Source: Nematopogon swammerdamellus (taxonomy: Eukaryota; Arthropoda; Insecta; Lepidoptera; Adelidae). Taken from it: 64,000 nucleotides of DNA. The stretch spans positions 6,313,754 through 6,377,753 of the forward strand of contig OX336343.1 in assembly GCA_946902875.1 (NCBI GenBank). The letters run 5' to 3'. Position numbers and translations under genes: made by a program. Under the pieces are notes generated by a model. That model had not been told where the DNA came from. It worked only from the letters and a program-made list of their open reading frames with translations, and did no database searches. Shown piece by piece: positions 43,665-54,418 of the stretch. Position 1 is the first letter of the stretch; every line of letters begins with the position of its first letter.

Positions 43665-43728
43665 AGTTGGTTCTAAATTCGAATAGGCAAATACAATAGT
43701 ATTTGCCTATTCGAATTTAGAACCAACT
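43665..43728. repeat. Perfect 30-bp-arm hairpin in likely Mp20 3' UTR
   Basis: AGTTGGTTCTAAATTCGAAT continuing to GGCAAATAC, loop AATA, and the exact reverse complement. It lies 146 bases after the stop codon, so the mature mRNA may carry a 64-nt perfect stem-loop. Confidence 0.9.
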
Positions 43729-44159
43729 AACTCCACGGAATGTTAGTCGCGATTTTGAAGGCATTTACATTCCGGCAGCCGCCACCGACGCCGCCTTTCC
43801 GAATCAACCTATTTTGAACTTTGCTGGCAACTAAGAATGGTTAATCAATAAGAATTTTGAAATTGCTCAACAGAAAGTGGCTCACCTGCTACCTCAAAAT
43901 TGCGATCGGCTTCCCCGCTGCGCTCCAACCACAAGTTGTGCTGTATGAAAGTACAGATGCCCTTTACATACTTTCGTACAAATGAGCAACAATAGAAATC
44001 CGAAGAACATTTTGTCGGAGTAGTTTTTATAGGAAATGTACTTCTATGTCTATTTATATGTCATTTCTAACGAGTTCCTCGGTGTAGTAGTTGTGAATGC
44101 ACATAATTTGAAAATTCTTCATAATAATGTCACATACACCTCTAACTTCGATTGATAAT

Positions 44160-44495
44160 TTTTTTATGAAAACTGACGTGGGTGGCTTCATCACCTACAA
44201 CATCCGTGATGTAAGCCCATAACTCCTTGGTGACTAGGTGCCACGTCAGTGCTTCCATTTAGTCGTGCCGGCTACGCTGAAAACACGAACTATCTACATA
44301 GCCGTTTCGACCGACCTTTCATTCAGTGCGCTGGTAACCAGGGCGAGTTAAATCCTACCACCTTCTTACGTGGAATCCGAACCACGGTCAGCCTCTAACG
44401 GTCGGAACCGTCACCCATCCAAGTTCCTGCCGCGCCCAGATGTGCTTATGATCACTAACGATAGTCGACCGATCGCACCAATGAGCTCCCGAGGC
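44160..44495 (-). mobile_element. 5S-type SINE, essentially full length
   Basis: Reverse strand starts GTCAGCCTCGGGAGCTCATT and has a decayed 5S-like block (GCACATCTGGGCGCGGCAGG, ACTTGGATGGGTGACGG), then the body and tail with an A-run (T-run here at 44160-44165). Confidence 0.8.
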
Positions 44496-44499
44496 TGAC

Positions 44500-45100
44500 A
44501 AAAATATAACATGCACTGCATTTTTAATCCCTAAAATTTGTTGTGGAGACTTTATTTAAAACGCAATTTATTTATATTATCTAAGTATTATGTAATTAGA
44601 TTAGTCCGATTTTAAAACATTACTGCCGCGGATAAACCCACGATGGCCAAATTATTTATTAAATTGGGAATATAATACAAAGTACATAGGTAAGGTGGTT
44701 GAAAGCTATAATAAAAAATAGTCTGGTTGTTAGGAACTATAGGATGTCATCGTGAAATACGACAGTACTTACACATAAAATACGAAAGTAGGTACTTTGT
44801 TTAATAAATGTCTATTTGAAATATTGTAGATTAAACTTTATGGGCTCCACTTTCACCTTAATCGATTTTAACTAAAACCTGCGCGAGAATGTGTTCCAAC
44901 ATTTTTAAATCTACAAAGAAGAGATACATAAAATGTTAATGATTATAGTACAATAATCTATGTAGGAAAGAGACAATTTATATTTAATAGATAGAAGTTG
45001 TGCCTTTCATTCTCAAAGAATAGATTAGTAGTGTAAACGTATTGAAAAAATTTGTTTGTGAGGACTAAAGCCCTTACTACAGTTATTGCGATTGAGTCAA
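44500..45100. other. No feature recognised
   Basis: AT-rich intergenic sequence downstream of Mp20. Confidence 0.4.
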
Positions 45101-45102
45101 GG

Positions 45103-45407
45103 CAGCGGTTTCCAAATAGTGGTACGCGTACCCCCAGGGGTACGCAGGCTCAAGATAAGCTGTACGCGTGGGCGCACTTGACGGCCACGTTTACCTCTAC
45201 AATCTTAAGCAAAGAGAAAGGGGCCCACTTATCTCATTATTGGTGAAAATTAACTCCACCGATGAATGGTTGATTGGGTGGGACCTATTTCGTAGTAAAA
45301 TAATAACCATTTAAAAATTGATATATTTAAACATTTTGCTTAGGGTTACTTGGGTCTCAAAAAATTTTCTAAGGGGTACAGATTAAAATATAATTGGGAA
45401 CCGCCTG
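45103..45407 (+). mobile_element. hAT-type MITE, uninterrupted copy
   Basis: Begins CAGCGGTTTCCAAATAGTGG and ends TAATTGGGAACCGCCTG. It contains GGTACGCGTACCCCCAGGGG. It corresponds to 29050-29836 without the LINE insert. Flanks AGTCAAGG and GTCTAAGG are only a weak match to an 8-bp duplication. Confidence 0.75.
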
Positions 45408-45409
45408 GT

Positions 45410-46515
45410 CTAAGGTGATCGGAACTCCTAGAACGTACAGTAGTTCAACATTTAGCTTTGCGTCCTCTTGGGAAGAGGATAATATTATATTGCTCGACTT
45501 GACGATGTCCAGCTCAATTATTATTCTGTCTGCTTCGCGGTTAGAACTCTTTGAGAGTGTCTGTCCACCGCTGGCGACGTCATCGTCGGCGGGGTGAACA
45601 GCCACACCGAATTCAACCAGACATGTCTATTCATTTTCAACATTCAAAGTTCAAAATACCTTGAAATAAATGTAGTAAGGGCTTGGGTCTTATTGGCAAA
45701 TGCCACCTATATTTTCGTAGCACAAAATGAATGGTCAAAATAATGAAAATATGTAATGCTCACAATTTGGAAACTCTTAACGATTTTAAAACTTGAAAAT
45801 ATGGTTCATAGAACCAGAAGAATAACTTTGTCCTATCTCAAGATTGTTAATCTGTGTTGTGTTCTATTTTTAAATTTATGAACATTCGTTACTAACACAC
45901 ATTCCATGGTTAAGAGCTCTACGTGAAAAGAGAAATGTTTCGTTTTTTGTATGTCTTTGTTTACGTTATATATAAAAAAAAGTAACAGTACGTACAGCAT
46001 ACTATGACAAGATATTTTTTCTTCCTTTTAAAGATTTCTATTACCCAATTATTATAAAATACATATTTTAGTCGAATTTTCTATAAACTTAAACGTTTTG
46101 TTTGCTTTTCGCATAGAATCTGACTCTTCGACAATTCCATGACGCATTGTTGTGATTTTAAAATACAAGATTGATTGAAATGAATTTAGGACTTGCTGTG
46201 ATTAAAAAGTTTTATAAATATATTTTCATATTATCTAAACTTTCATCGGTACTTTATATGTTTAAGTATCTTCTTAGATTTTACCTTTCTCATATTTTTT
46301 AAAACATAAATACCTAGTAATTTGGATTTTAATTTTAGTAATATATCTTACAGTTAAGATTCAACTTTGTTTTATTTTACCTAAAACACAAATAATTAAA
46401 TTATCTATTACTTACTTATGGGCGTGCATGACTCTACCACACAGTTTCACGGAGAAACGTTGGGCAGGCTACTTTAGATCAAATATTTCCTCAAATTCAG
46501 CCGACTCCCCCACAG
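45410..46515. other. No supported gene
   Basis: Overlapping open frames on both strands at 45369-45605 have no motif. The rest is AT-rich. Confidence 0.35.
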
Positions 46516-46519
46516 TAGC

Positions 46520-47960
46520 CCCACGCACACTAGCTGAAACTATCTCTTTCATTACGTGGACCCTGGACTCGATCAAATATTTGAGGAGGGTGTACCTATC
46601 CTAATACTAAAACAGACCCGTGTATGTCCCATTTATAAGGGAGCCGGCGAAAAAGCTGACCCAAACAACTATAGGCCTATAAGTTTGGTGCCAGCACGAT
46701 CTAAAATCATAGAATCTGTAATATGTGACACTCTAATTAAGCATCTCGAGGATATTAAACTTCTCTCTCCCCACCAATATGCATCCCGTAAAGATCACTC
46801 CACACAGTTAGCAGGCATGAAGCTAGTAGGAGAGATAAAAGGTATAGACAAGAGGAACAAGGTTGCAGGTATATTCTGTGACTTGTCGAAACCTTTTCAT
46901 GTAGTCGACCACAACCTCCTCTTGCGCAAATTGGAAAAATATGGAGTTAATGATAAACCGCACGAGTTGCTAAAGTTATTCTTAACAGATCGAAGACAGG
47001 TCACTCTAATATAAAGGGAAATAAAAAAAGTTCTGAGCCATAATTAAAATGGGTATTCCACAGGGTTCTGCATTAGGTAATACATTATTTTTAGTATTTA
47101 TTAATGACTTAGCCCTAATTAAGACACATGGTGTTTTAATACTTTTTGCCGATGAAACTAGCGTAATAGTCTTTGCTGAATCCATGCATGAACTGGAAAT
47201 TAAATTAAATTCCGTAGTAGGAAAAATATCGGAATGGTTTGCTGCGAACGGGCTGATACTAAATACATCGAAGACCAACTATGTGGTATTTTCAGGACGA
47301 AACTGTGGTCTCCGTGAGCTCTCTATTTCTAATTCCTCCGGCTCTATTGGTTCCCAGTCATGCATACGATTTTTAGGATTCTATATTGATCCAACTCAAA
47401 GTTGGAAAAGTCACATAGACAAACTATGTGACAAGATGGCTAGAGGTATTTATGCACTAAGAGAGAGTTACGCCGCTTGATCGGTCCGGAGGCGTTGAGA
47501 CAGTCCTACTACGCATATGTACACTATAGCTCACTACTATCGTATGGAGTAATCCTGTGGGGTAACTCAACCGATGCTGAAAGAGTGCTAATACTGCAAA
47601 AACGAGCGATAAGGTTATTAGCCAGTGTACCGCGAACAACATCTTGTAGAGACTTTTTTAAATCTTTTGGTATTCTAACTGTGTGCTCTCTATATATATA
47701 TGAAGTAGTGGTATATGTACGCAAGAACATAAATTCTTTTGAGTTTAATGGCGCAAGTCACAATTATAAAACCCGTAATTCAGAGCGCTAAAATCTGTTG
47801 CGCACAAATCGGCGATGGCTGAAAAAGACCCTCACGTGATTGGACCCAAATTGTACGAAAATGTTCCTGATACCATAAAATCAATAAATAGTGACAATGT
47901 GTTCCAGAGTCAGCTGAAAATATTTCTCTTAGACAATCCATTTTATAAGTTAAGTGATTT
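46520..47960 (+). pseudogene. Jockey-group LINE reverse transcriptase, decayed
   Basis: Three adjacent plus-strand frames: 46556-47014 (VCPIYKGAGEKADPNNYRPI, SLVPARSKIIESVI, LSPHQYASRKDHST, GIFCDLSKPFHVVDH), 47049-47480 (MGIPQGSALGNTLF, VFINDL, LFADETSVIV, FLGFYIDPTQSWKSHI) and 47477-47791 (SSLLSYGVILWGNST, FKSFGILTVCSLYIYEVV, YKTRNSER). These are RT fingers, palm and thumb in order. The catalytic FADD box is FADE, the AFD box is PFHVVD, and stops separate the three parts, so it is dead. The endonuclease domain is missing (5'-truncated). Confidence 0.85.
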
Positions 47961-47969
47961 TTTTTTCTT

Positions 47970-48329
47970 ACTGTAAATAAAAATTCTGCTGACTCTGATA
48001 ATTCAAATTGTTTATATGCATAAACTCAAATTTTATTAATAACTTGACTGAACCTTATGTTCTATGTTTTAGTATTTTATTATCTTGACTTAATATTTTT
48101 AATTTTTTGCTTGGATATAGTACATAGGTATGCTATATTTAACTTAATGAAACCTAGTATGTAAGTTATAATTAAAAAAAGCTCTGTAAGATTTCTTACC
48201 CGGTTCTTCCTTATAGATTGCACTGCTGAACGGGACATGACAAAAAAAAATAATGATAATGACGAACCATACTGAATATGCATATGTCTCAAATCTCAAT
48301 TAAATATTGTTATTGTTGTGTGTTCTTTA
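47970..48329. other. No feature recognised
   Basis: AT-rich; probably the decayed LINE 3' flank. Confidence 0.35.
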
Positions 48330-48334
48330 TGAAT

Positions 48335-48600
48335 CTGATCCAGCGTCGAGCCGTGCAACTAGTGGATGACCCCGACCGACGTGTCCCGCGATCTAGAAGA
48401 CTAGAACCACTGCAACTTCGGAGGATGTCGGCGCCCTAAGTGTGTTCTATCGCTTATTCCACGGGGAGTGCTCGGAGGAGCTGTTTAACGCGATTCCGCC
48501 GTCCTCTTTCCACCTCCGTACAATGTGCACTGGGCATCCCTGCCTCCTTGCATCCCTATACGCCAGCGGCGATTCCTTTAAGTTGGCTAGGTTGGCGCCG
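48335..48600 (+). pseudogene. LINE C-terminal remnant, related to intact element
   Basis: Frames: LIQRRAVQLVDDPD, RRLEPLQLRRMS, VFYRLFHGECSEELF-like DNA, TGHPCLLASLYA. It parallels SIQRRAVRQVNDFE, KLEPLQLRRDIGSLSVFYRL and NGECSEELFE in the protein at 51140-54121. Frameshifted. Confidence 0.7.
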
Positions 48601-48739
48601 CCAAACCAAATAAAATGAATGCCAGCATTAATATCGAAGTATTTGCAAAAACAAATGTGAAAAAATATCGGGGTTACCTATATTATTTTTATTTTATAAC
48701 CCACGATGAATGAGCTAAAACGTCAAACCCGTTACATAA

Positions 48740-49050
48740 TTTGAAATTTCGCGCGCGTCACACGCGGGCGCCGAATGACGACACATCAAGGCATTCATTG
48801 GACGGTTGGCTACATTTGAAGCGCCATCGTATTCCATACAAGCGGCCGATGTCCCCCGTCCCGCGCGCACCCGCCGATAAGCCTTTCGAGTTGGCGCAGC
48901 GGGGTGCGCCTTTAGCGGCTAGTGAGCTAGTCTAGGTGCGTTGTGTGTGCGCGTGTGCGCGAGCTGCTGCGGCAGCGTATGCGTGACTGCTTTGTAAAGA
49001 AAATCTCGCGAGTTGATGCTGCATTATATTCCGTTTTGTAGGTATGGACC
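48740..49050 (+). promoter_or_regulatory. GC-rich, CpG-dense patch
   Basis: Unlike its AT-rich surroundings, this ~300-bp stretch has many CpGs (CGCGCGCGTCACACGCGGGC, CCCGCGCGCACCCGCCG) and a GTGTGTGCGCGTGTGCGCGA run. It might be a promoter or first exon of an unplaced gene, or part of a repeat. No ORF or TATA supports either. Confidence 0.25.
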
Positions 49051-49349
49051 TGTTATGGATTAATCTTGTGCGATGTTTTTTTTAAGTGATTATTTATTGG
49101 TAATAATGGCAAACTCCAGTGCGAAATCTATAATACTCGTAGAAGATCTTTTCGAAAAACCATTCTCAATGAAGACATTTTCTGAAAAAAAAAACTTTTA
49201 ATTGTTCAAAACGGTCGCCCTTGCCCAAGTTTGTCGAATTTGAAGCTTTACATAAAGACAGCAAAAGGGAATAGGTTATGATCTTTCAGTTTTTGAACTC
49301 ATTGTGGTAGAAATAAATTAACGCGTAAGTTATGAAATTATGAAAAAAA

Positions 49350-49660
49350 AAAACTTAGCCAGAGCCAACCCAATACTCAGCACCAGGAGTCGCTACTGCT
49401 ATACGGTAGACATCCCTTACTGCGGATGCGTACCAATCGATTATGCAGATCCTTCCTCCACAGAACCGGTAAACTGTGGAACGCTCTCCCTGCAAAAAAA
49501 CATATTTCCCCCCAAGTATAGTCTCGGGTCCTTCAAGAGAGCCGTGAATGGGCACCTGTCAGGCCGGCATGGCATTCGCAGCCCCTGCATGCGACCGAAT
49601 GTTCATAGGCGTCACTAGACACCTTATGGGTGGCTCGGCGCCACATGTTACTATAAAAAA
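49350..49660 (+). pseudogene. LINE extreme 3' end, poly-A tailed
   Basis: The frame near the end reads LGSFKRAVNGHLSGRHGIRS, matching LGSFKRRVKRHLSRRHGIRS in the intact element, followed by a short 3' UTR with GGCTCGGCGCCA and an A-run at about 49654. It may be the rest of the copy at 48335-48600, split by ~750 bp of other sequence. Confidence 0.75.
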
Positions 49661-49913
49661 AGTCTTTCTTCTATAAACTATTCGTTGAAAGAAGAAAGAC
49701 TTAGCGCGTGGATCACCAGACCTATCGATGAAGAGCTTTCTGAAGTCGTTACCGAAAGTCCTTTGTGTAAAATATATACCGTATCGTATACATTGTAATA
49801 GTACTTACTGGGGCCGAACACGAGGAGCATGTTCTAAACATACATACTTCCAACCTGTCCTCTACTTACGAAGATAAGTAACCAAGGAAATACTGACAAG
49901 ACGCCCATTTATT

Positions 49914-50322
49914 AGGGTTCCATATCGGTCGTACGGGACCCTATTATTAAGCCTACGTCGTCTGCCTGTCTGTCTGTCTGTCCGTCTGTCGGAGGGCTGT
50001 ATCTCTTGAACCCTAATAGGTAGCCGGTTGAAATTTTCACACAATATGTATTATTTATTATGGCCGATATAACAAAAAATAATAAAAATGACAAAAAGTA
50101 AAAAAATCAAGGGATCATCATATAAAAAACTAAAAAGTGTGTGAAAAGAGTGTGAAGCATTTTAACTAATCATGAATTTTAAGTAATATGAAGCATTTCA
50201 TAAAACACGCCATATATGGCGTGTTTTATTATCACGTCATCTATAGATGACGTGAGTGGCGCTGACCATGATATGGCGATACGGAACCCTCGGTGCGCAA
50301 GTTCGACTCGCACTTGGCCATT
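49914..50322 (+). mobile_element. AGGGTTCC-type MITE, near complete
   Basis: Starts AGGGTTCCATATCGGTCGTA and ends CGATACGGAACCCTCGGTGC, CGACTCGCACTTGGCC. It contains the (CTGT)n run, CTTGAACCCTAATAGGTAG and the palindromic CACGCCATATATGGCGTG. Family members occur at 1-245, 39834, 59171 and 60920. Confidence 0.65.
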
Positions 50323-51139
50323 TCTTTTAGGTCGTCTACTTACACGCACAGCACAGATGAGAGTACGTGGTCGCCAATCGAGGATCAGTCTAATTCAGCA
50401 GTTATCGGGTGTGCCCAGCCCATTACCACTTCCGCCACCACCAAACCGCAGCCTAACCTACGGGGACACGGTGCGCGCGTCTTAGCTTAGGAAATAGCTT
50501 AGGGTTTAGCATAGTGAGGAAGCAGCCAAGGTAGAAATAAAATAGAGCCCCCTTTGGGGGGGTAGCATTGCTCGCGTCCGCGACACCTTCGGGTACTAAA
50601 AGTCGCACGTGCCTCCTGGGTAGTGCCAAATGAGCAACCAACTAGCGTGTGGTAGACCGCATGGTCGCCTGGGTTCGCCACCACACCCGGTGATAAGCCG
50701 CACCGCCAAAAAGTTAGCTGTGTTCCGGTGCGTATCCCTGGGACCCAGTTGCAGGGGGGGTTAGGTTTGGGTATGAAGTAGTCCAGTGGTCTTGAAGCCG
50801 ATCCGTTGTCTGGGCGTAGTGCATCGACGCGGTGGCCAGGGAGACCCGGAGAAACGGTTTTTTCCGCTGGCCGCCCGCCGGGTAGTTAAGGGCCCAATTG
50901 CGCCTAACCACCGCAAGAGGCTGCCCCGATCAACCGGCGCATAATCCCGGAGTGGACCGCCGTGCCGGATGGTGACCGGACGTGGGGGTCCCGACGGCCA
51001 CTTCCGGGGGGGTCCGGGGGCCCTTCCGTCCACCGCGTCGGTGCTCCACCAACCCAAACAAATACCGGTGAAGCTAAAGACTACCCTTTGACTGCCAAAT
51101 GTCCGTCCGATCCCCTGTGCCCTTTTACTCCTCAAAACC

Positions 51140-54121
51140 ATGGTAGCACAAATAAAAAGGAAAAAGTGTCTGACAGCGGTGCACAACCCCACTTTTTGCG
51201 TTGACACCTGCAACATACGGGGGCTGCACTCCAACCTGGACGCCGTGCATCAACATCTAGAGGCGTCCAGGCCGGCGATGCTTTTTCTAACCGAGACGCA
51301 AATATCCCGGCCTGCCGACACATCCTACCTGCATTACCCCGGCTACACTCTGGAAGAGTCTTTCCGCCGCAAAGCCGGGGTATGCCTGTTCGTCAGGTCG
51401 GATATTTGCTGTCGACGTCTGCGCTACCTGGAGGATCCCGACTTCTCATCATTGTGGGTACTCGTGGACCTTGGGTCGGAGTCGCGAATCTACTGTGGCG
51501 TATATAGGTCCCACAAAGGGGATAGGGAAACAACTCGTCTGGCTGAGTACCTTAGTGGAGCGACAGACAAAGCGCTCGCGCGGTACCCCTCAGCTGAACT
51601 CGTGTTTCTCGGCGACTTCAACGCCCACAATGAGTGCTGGCTTGGGTCTGTGAGAACCGATTTCGCTGGGCGGACCTTTCACGACTTTGCCCTTCTGTAT
51701 GACCTAACTCAATTGGTAACCCAGCACACACGGCTACCCGACCGAGTTGGTGATACGCCTTCCTTGCTTGATCTGCTGCTGACGACTAACCCCACCGGGT
51801 ATAAGGTGACAGTGAGCGCTCCGCTCGGCTCCTCGGACCACTGTCTGGTGAGGACGACAGTGCCTTATACGGCACCAAATGCCCGTGCAGTCGGTGCACG
51901 TCGTGTGTGGCATTATAAGTCAGCGGATTGGGATGGGTTGCGTGAATTTTACGCCTCATACCCTTGGAGGCGGATGTGCTTTAGCTCCCTGGACCCGTCT
52001 AGCTGTGCTGACGCCATCTCCGAAGTGATACAAGCAGCCATGGAATTATTCATACCGCACGCTACTGTATCCCTCGGGGGTAAAAGTCAGCCATGGTATA
52101 ATCGGGACTGTGCTGAAGCTGTAGCTAAGAAAGAAACAGCATTTACGGCATGGTCCCGTGCCCGCTCTAGACAGGGTTCGGAAGTCTCCAAACTGAAGCA
52201 CGCCTTCAACGTCGCCTCCAGATTAAGCAAGAAAGTAATATTAAGGGCGAAGTCTGACCACGTGCGCAGAATTGGTGATCGGTTGATCAGTCATCCATCG
52301 GGAAGCCGTGAATTCTGGTCCCTGGCCAAGTCTGCTCAGCTGAACTTCTGTCGCTCTGCACTTCCTCCATTGGAGGGACCTGACGGTTCCCTCGCTCATT
52401 CTGCCAAAGAGAAAGCCGACCTCTTAGTGTCCCTCTTTGCGCGAAACTCACGCCTGGATGACGGTGGTGCGTCACCTCCGTCAATCCCCAGATGCGAGTG
52501 CTCCATGCCAAAGGTGCAGTTTCGTCAACGCACCGTACGGAAGGAGCTGCTCGGTCTGGATGTCAGGAAAGCGAGTGGACCCGACAGGATCCCCGCTCTG
52601 GTGCTGAAGATGTGTGCTCTTGAGTTGGCCCCTATCCTCACACGCCTGTTCCGCCTGTCCTATTCCTCTGGCCAGGTGCCATCGGCTTGGAAGTCTGCCT
52701 ACGTCCAGCCGGTCCCAAAGAAAGGCGATCGTTCTGACCCTGCCAACTATCGTCCGATAGCGGTTACCTCCCTGCTTTGCAAGGTGATGGAGCGAGTTAT
52801 TAACGCTCAAATAATGACGTACCTAGAGACCAATGACCTCATCTCCGACAGGCAATACGGCTTTAGGCCAAAGCGTTCGGCCGGGGATCTACTAGTGTAC
52901 GTCACCCACCTCTGGGGTCAATCGCTTGAAGACTTTGGTGAAGCTATGGCTATTGGTCTAGATATATCAAAGGCCTTTGACCGCGTCTGGTACAAGGCAC
53001 TTCTATCCAAGCTGCCGTCCTACGGCCTCCCCTCCGATCTGTGCGACTGGATCGCCGACTTCCTGCATGGCCGCAGTATTCAGGTCCTAGTAGACGGCTG
53101 CTGCTCCGATGCCATGGCTGTGAACGCTGGCGTTCCACAAGGCTCCGTGATATCGCCTACGCTGTTCCTTCTGCATATCAATGACTTACTATCCCTTGGT
53201 GATATTCATTGTTATGCAGATGACAGCACGGTACATGGACGCTACGGCAGCCGCCCCAGTGCCAGTAAGGAGGAAGTGGAGGAGGGCAGGCGTAGTGTTG
53301 TTGTTGAAATTGAGAAAACCCTGCACCTAATTTCATTATGGGGCCAGGAAAATCTGGTACAGTTCAACGCAACTAAAACACAGGCGTGTGCGTTTAGTGC
53401 GAAAAAATCGCCATTTCGCTCAGCTCCCGAATTCCAGGGCACAAGGTTGAACGTCGATGACCACTTTAGTATCCTTGGAGTGGACTTAACCCGCGAACTT
53501 AACTTCGGCCGTCACATCGAGGACAAAGCTAAGCTTGCCTCTAAAAAGCTGGGCGTCCTGAACAAGGCGCGGAGATACTTTACGCCTGACCAAATCCTGC
53601 TGCTGTATAAGTCGCAGGTGAGGTCATGCGTGGAGTATTGCTCGCATCTTTGGGGTGGGGCTGCTCAGTATCGACTTGGCTTGTTAGACTCAATCCAAAG
53701 ACGTGCAGTTCGCCAAGTTAACGACTTTGAAGTGTCCTGCAAACTTGAACCTTTGCAGCTCCGTAGAGACATAGGTTCACTAAGTGTGTTCTATCGACTG
53801 TTCAACGGTGAATGCTCTGAGGAACTGTTCGAAACAATTCCGACTTCACCATTTCACCATAGGTCCACGCGTAACAGACAAGGAATGCATCCCTATACTG
53901 TAGAGCTGCCTAAAGTGCGGACTAAGCGCTCCAGTATTTCTTTTATCTTCCGCACTGCGAAACTCTGGAATGCACTTCCTCCTGATGTGTTTCCTTCAGT
54001 GTATGACTTGGGATCATTCAAGAGACGCGTAAAAAGGCATCTGTCACGCCGGCACGGCATTCGCAGCCCCCGTTCTAAAACGAATGCTTTTGGGCGTCGT
54101 CGGCTCAACAATCCATGCTGA
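51140..54121 (+). CDS. Endonuclease-reverse transcriptase of non-LTR element
   Basis: A 993-residue protein that nicks target DNA and reverse-transcribes the element RNA in the nucleus. Residues ~20-235 form an APE-type endonuclease: TCNIRGLHSN, FLTETQ, FLGDFNAHN, LDLLLTTNP and the catalytic SSDHCLV. Residues ~480-745 form the RT: VPKKGDRSDPANYRPIA, SLLCKVMERVI, QYGFRPKRSAGDLL, GLDISKAFDRVWY, GVPQGSVISPTLFLLHINDL and the catalytic CYADDSTVHG, then FSILGVDL. The C-terminus has SCVEYCSHLWGGA and a basic tail (FKRRVKRHLSRRHGIRS). No zinc knuckle is evident. All key acidic residues are present and there is no stop, so it may be active. ATG at 51140 is the first Met in frame before the endonuclease. 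Confidence 0.93.
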   Translation: MVAQIKRKKCLTAVHNPTFCVDTCNIRGLHSNLDAVHQHLEASRPAMLFLTETQISRPADTSYLHYPGYTLEESFRRKAGVCLFVRSDICCRRLRYLEDPDFSSLWVLVDLGSESRIYCGVYRSHKGDRETTRLAEYLSGATDKALARYPSAELVFLGDFNAHNECWLGSVRTDFAGRTFHDFALLYDLTQLVTQHTRLPDRVGDTPSLLDLLLTTNPTGYKVTVSAPLGSSDHCLVRTTVPYTAPNARAVGARRVWHYKSADWDGLREFYASYPWRRMCFSSLDPSSCADAISEVIQAAMELFIPHATVSLGGKSQPWYNRDCAEAVAKKETAFTAWSRARSRQGSEVSKLKHAFNVASRLSKKVILRAKSDHVRRIGDRLISHPSGSREFWSLAKSAQLNFCRSALPPLEGPDGSLAHSAKEKADLLVSLFARNSRLDDGGASPPSIPRCECSMPKVQFRQRTVRKELLGLDVRKASGPDRIPALVLKMCALELAPILTRLFRLSYSSGQVPSAWKSAYVQPVPKKGDRSDPANYRPIAVTSLLCKVMERVINAQIMTYLETNDLISDRQYGFRPKRSAGDLLVYVTHLWGQSLEDFGEAMAIGLDISKAFDRVWYKALLSKLPSYGLPSDLCDWIADFLHGRSIQVLVDGCCSDAMAVNAGVPQGSVISPTLFLLHINDLLSLGDIHCYADDSTVHGRYGSRPSASKEEVEEGRRSVVVEIEKTLHLISLWGQENLVQFNATKTQACAFSAKKSPFRSAPEFQGTRLNVDDHFSILGVDLTRELNFGRHIEDKAKLASKKLGVLNKARRYFTPDQILLLYKSQVRSCVEYCSHLWGGAAQYRLGLLDSIQRRAVRQVNDFEVSCKLEPLQLRRDIGSLSVFYRLFNGECSEELFETIPTSPFHHRSTRNRQGMHPYTVELPKVRTKRSSISFIFRTAKLWNALPPDVFPSVYDLGSFKRRVKRHLSRRHGIRSPRSKTNAFGRRRLNNPC

Positions 54122-54144
54122 CGGCGCCAAGTGTCTCGCGTATC

Positions 54145-54170
54145 AATAAAAAAAAAAAAAAAAAAAAAAG
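54145..54170 (+). terminator. AATAAA plus poly-A tail of the LINE
   Basis: ATCAATAAA runs directly into about 21 As, the usual 3' end of a poly-A-type LINE. Confidence 0.8.
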
Positions 54171-54171
54171 A

Positions 54172-54418
54172 GCGCCGTTGTAGAGGTAAAATTCACTAAG
54201 TGCACTTTTTGACCAAAATGACTTTTTTTTCTCTATCTACATCAGCAAACCGAAATCTATGAGTGGAAATTATCACTAAGCGCTTAAGTGCATTATTCAG
54301 AGAGATATTCAGTAGAAAAAATCATTATGTTTATTCTATGTAAATTATGCTTGGAGGTAAAACTCATCTTACACTTACTGAATTTTTCCACCCATCACTA
54401 GTCATGGTAACACTATTG
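54172..54418. repeat. Outer repeat of fold-back element terminus
   Basis: GCGCCGTTGTAGAGGTAAAA at 54172 recurs as GCGCCGTTGTAGAGATAAAA at 54418 and inverted at about 56606-56627. It also contains CACTAAGTGCAC and GGTAAAACTCATC words like those in the arms. Confidence 0.75.

Larger units (their letters stand above)
50330..54170 (+). mobile_element. Non-LTR retrotransposon with intact pol ORF
   Basis: A GC-rich 5' region of about 0.8 kb precedes a single uninterrupted endonuclease/RT ORF, a 3' UTR of only ~27 bases and an A-run at 54149-54169 preceded by AATAAA. No ORF1 nucleic-acid-binding protein with zinc knuckles was found upstream. The 5' boundary is uncertain (after the MITE ending near 50322). 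Target duplications were not identified. The open ORF suggests recent insertion. Clade: Jockey superfamily by motif order; a finer assignment is not possible by eye. Confidence 0.85.

Noticed and set aside
45369..45605. Overlapping frames on both strands near the hAT MITE
   Set aside because: No motif, and mutually exclusive strands; not enough evidence to call a gene.
52287..53442. Minus-strand frames opposite the LINE ORF
   Set aside because: They are antisense shadows of the endonuclease/RT gene.
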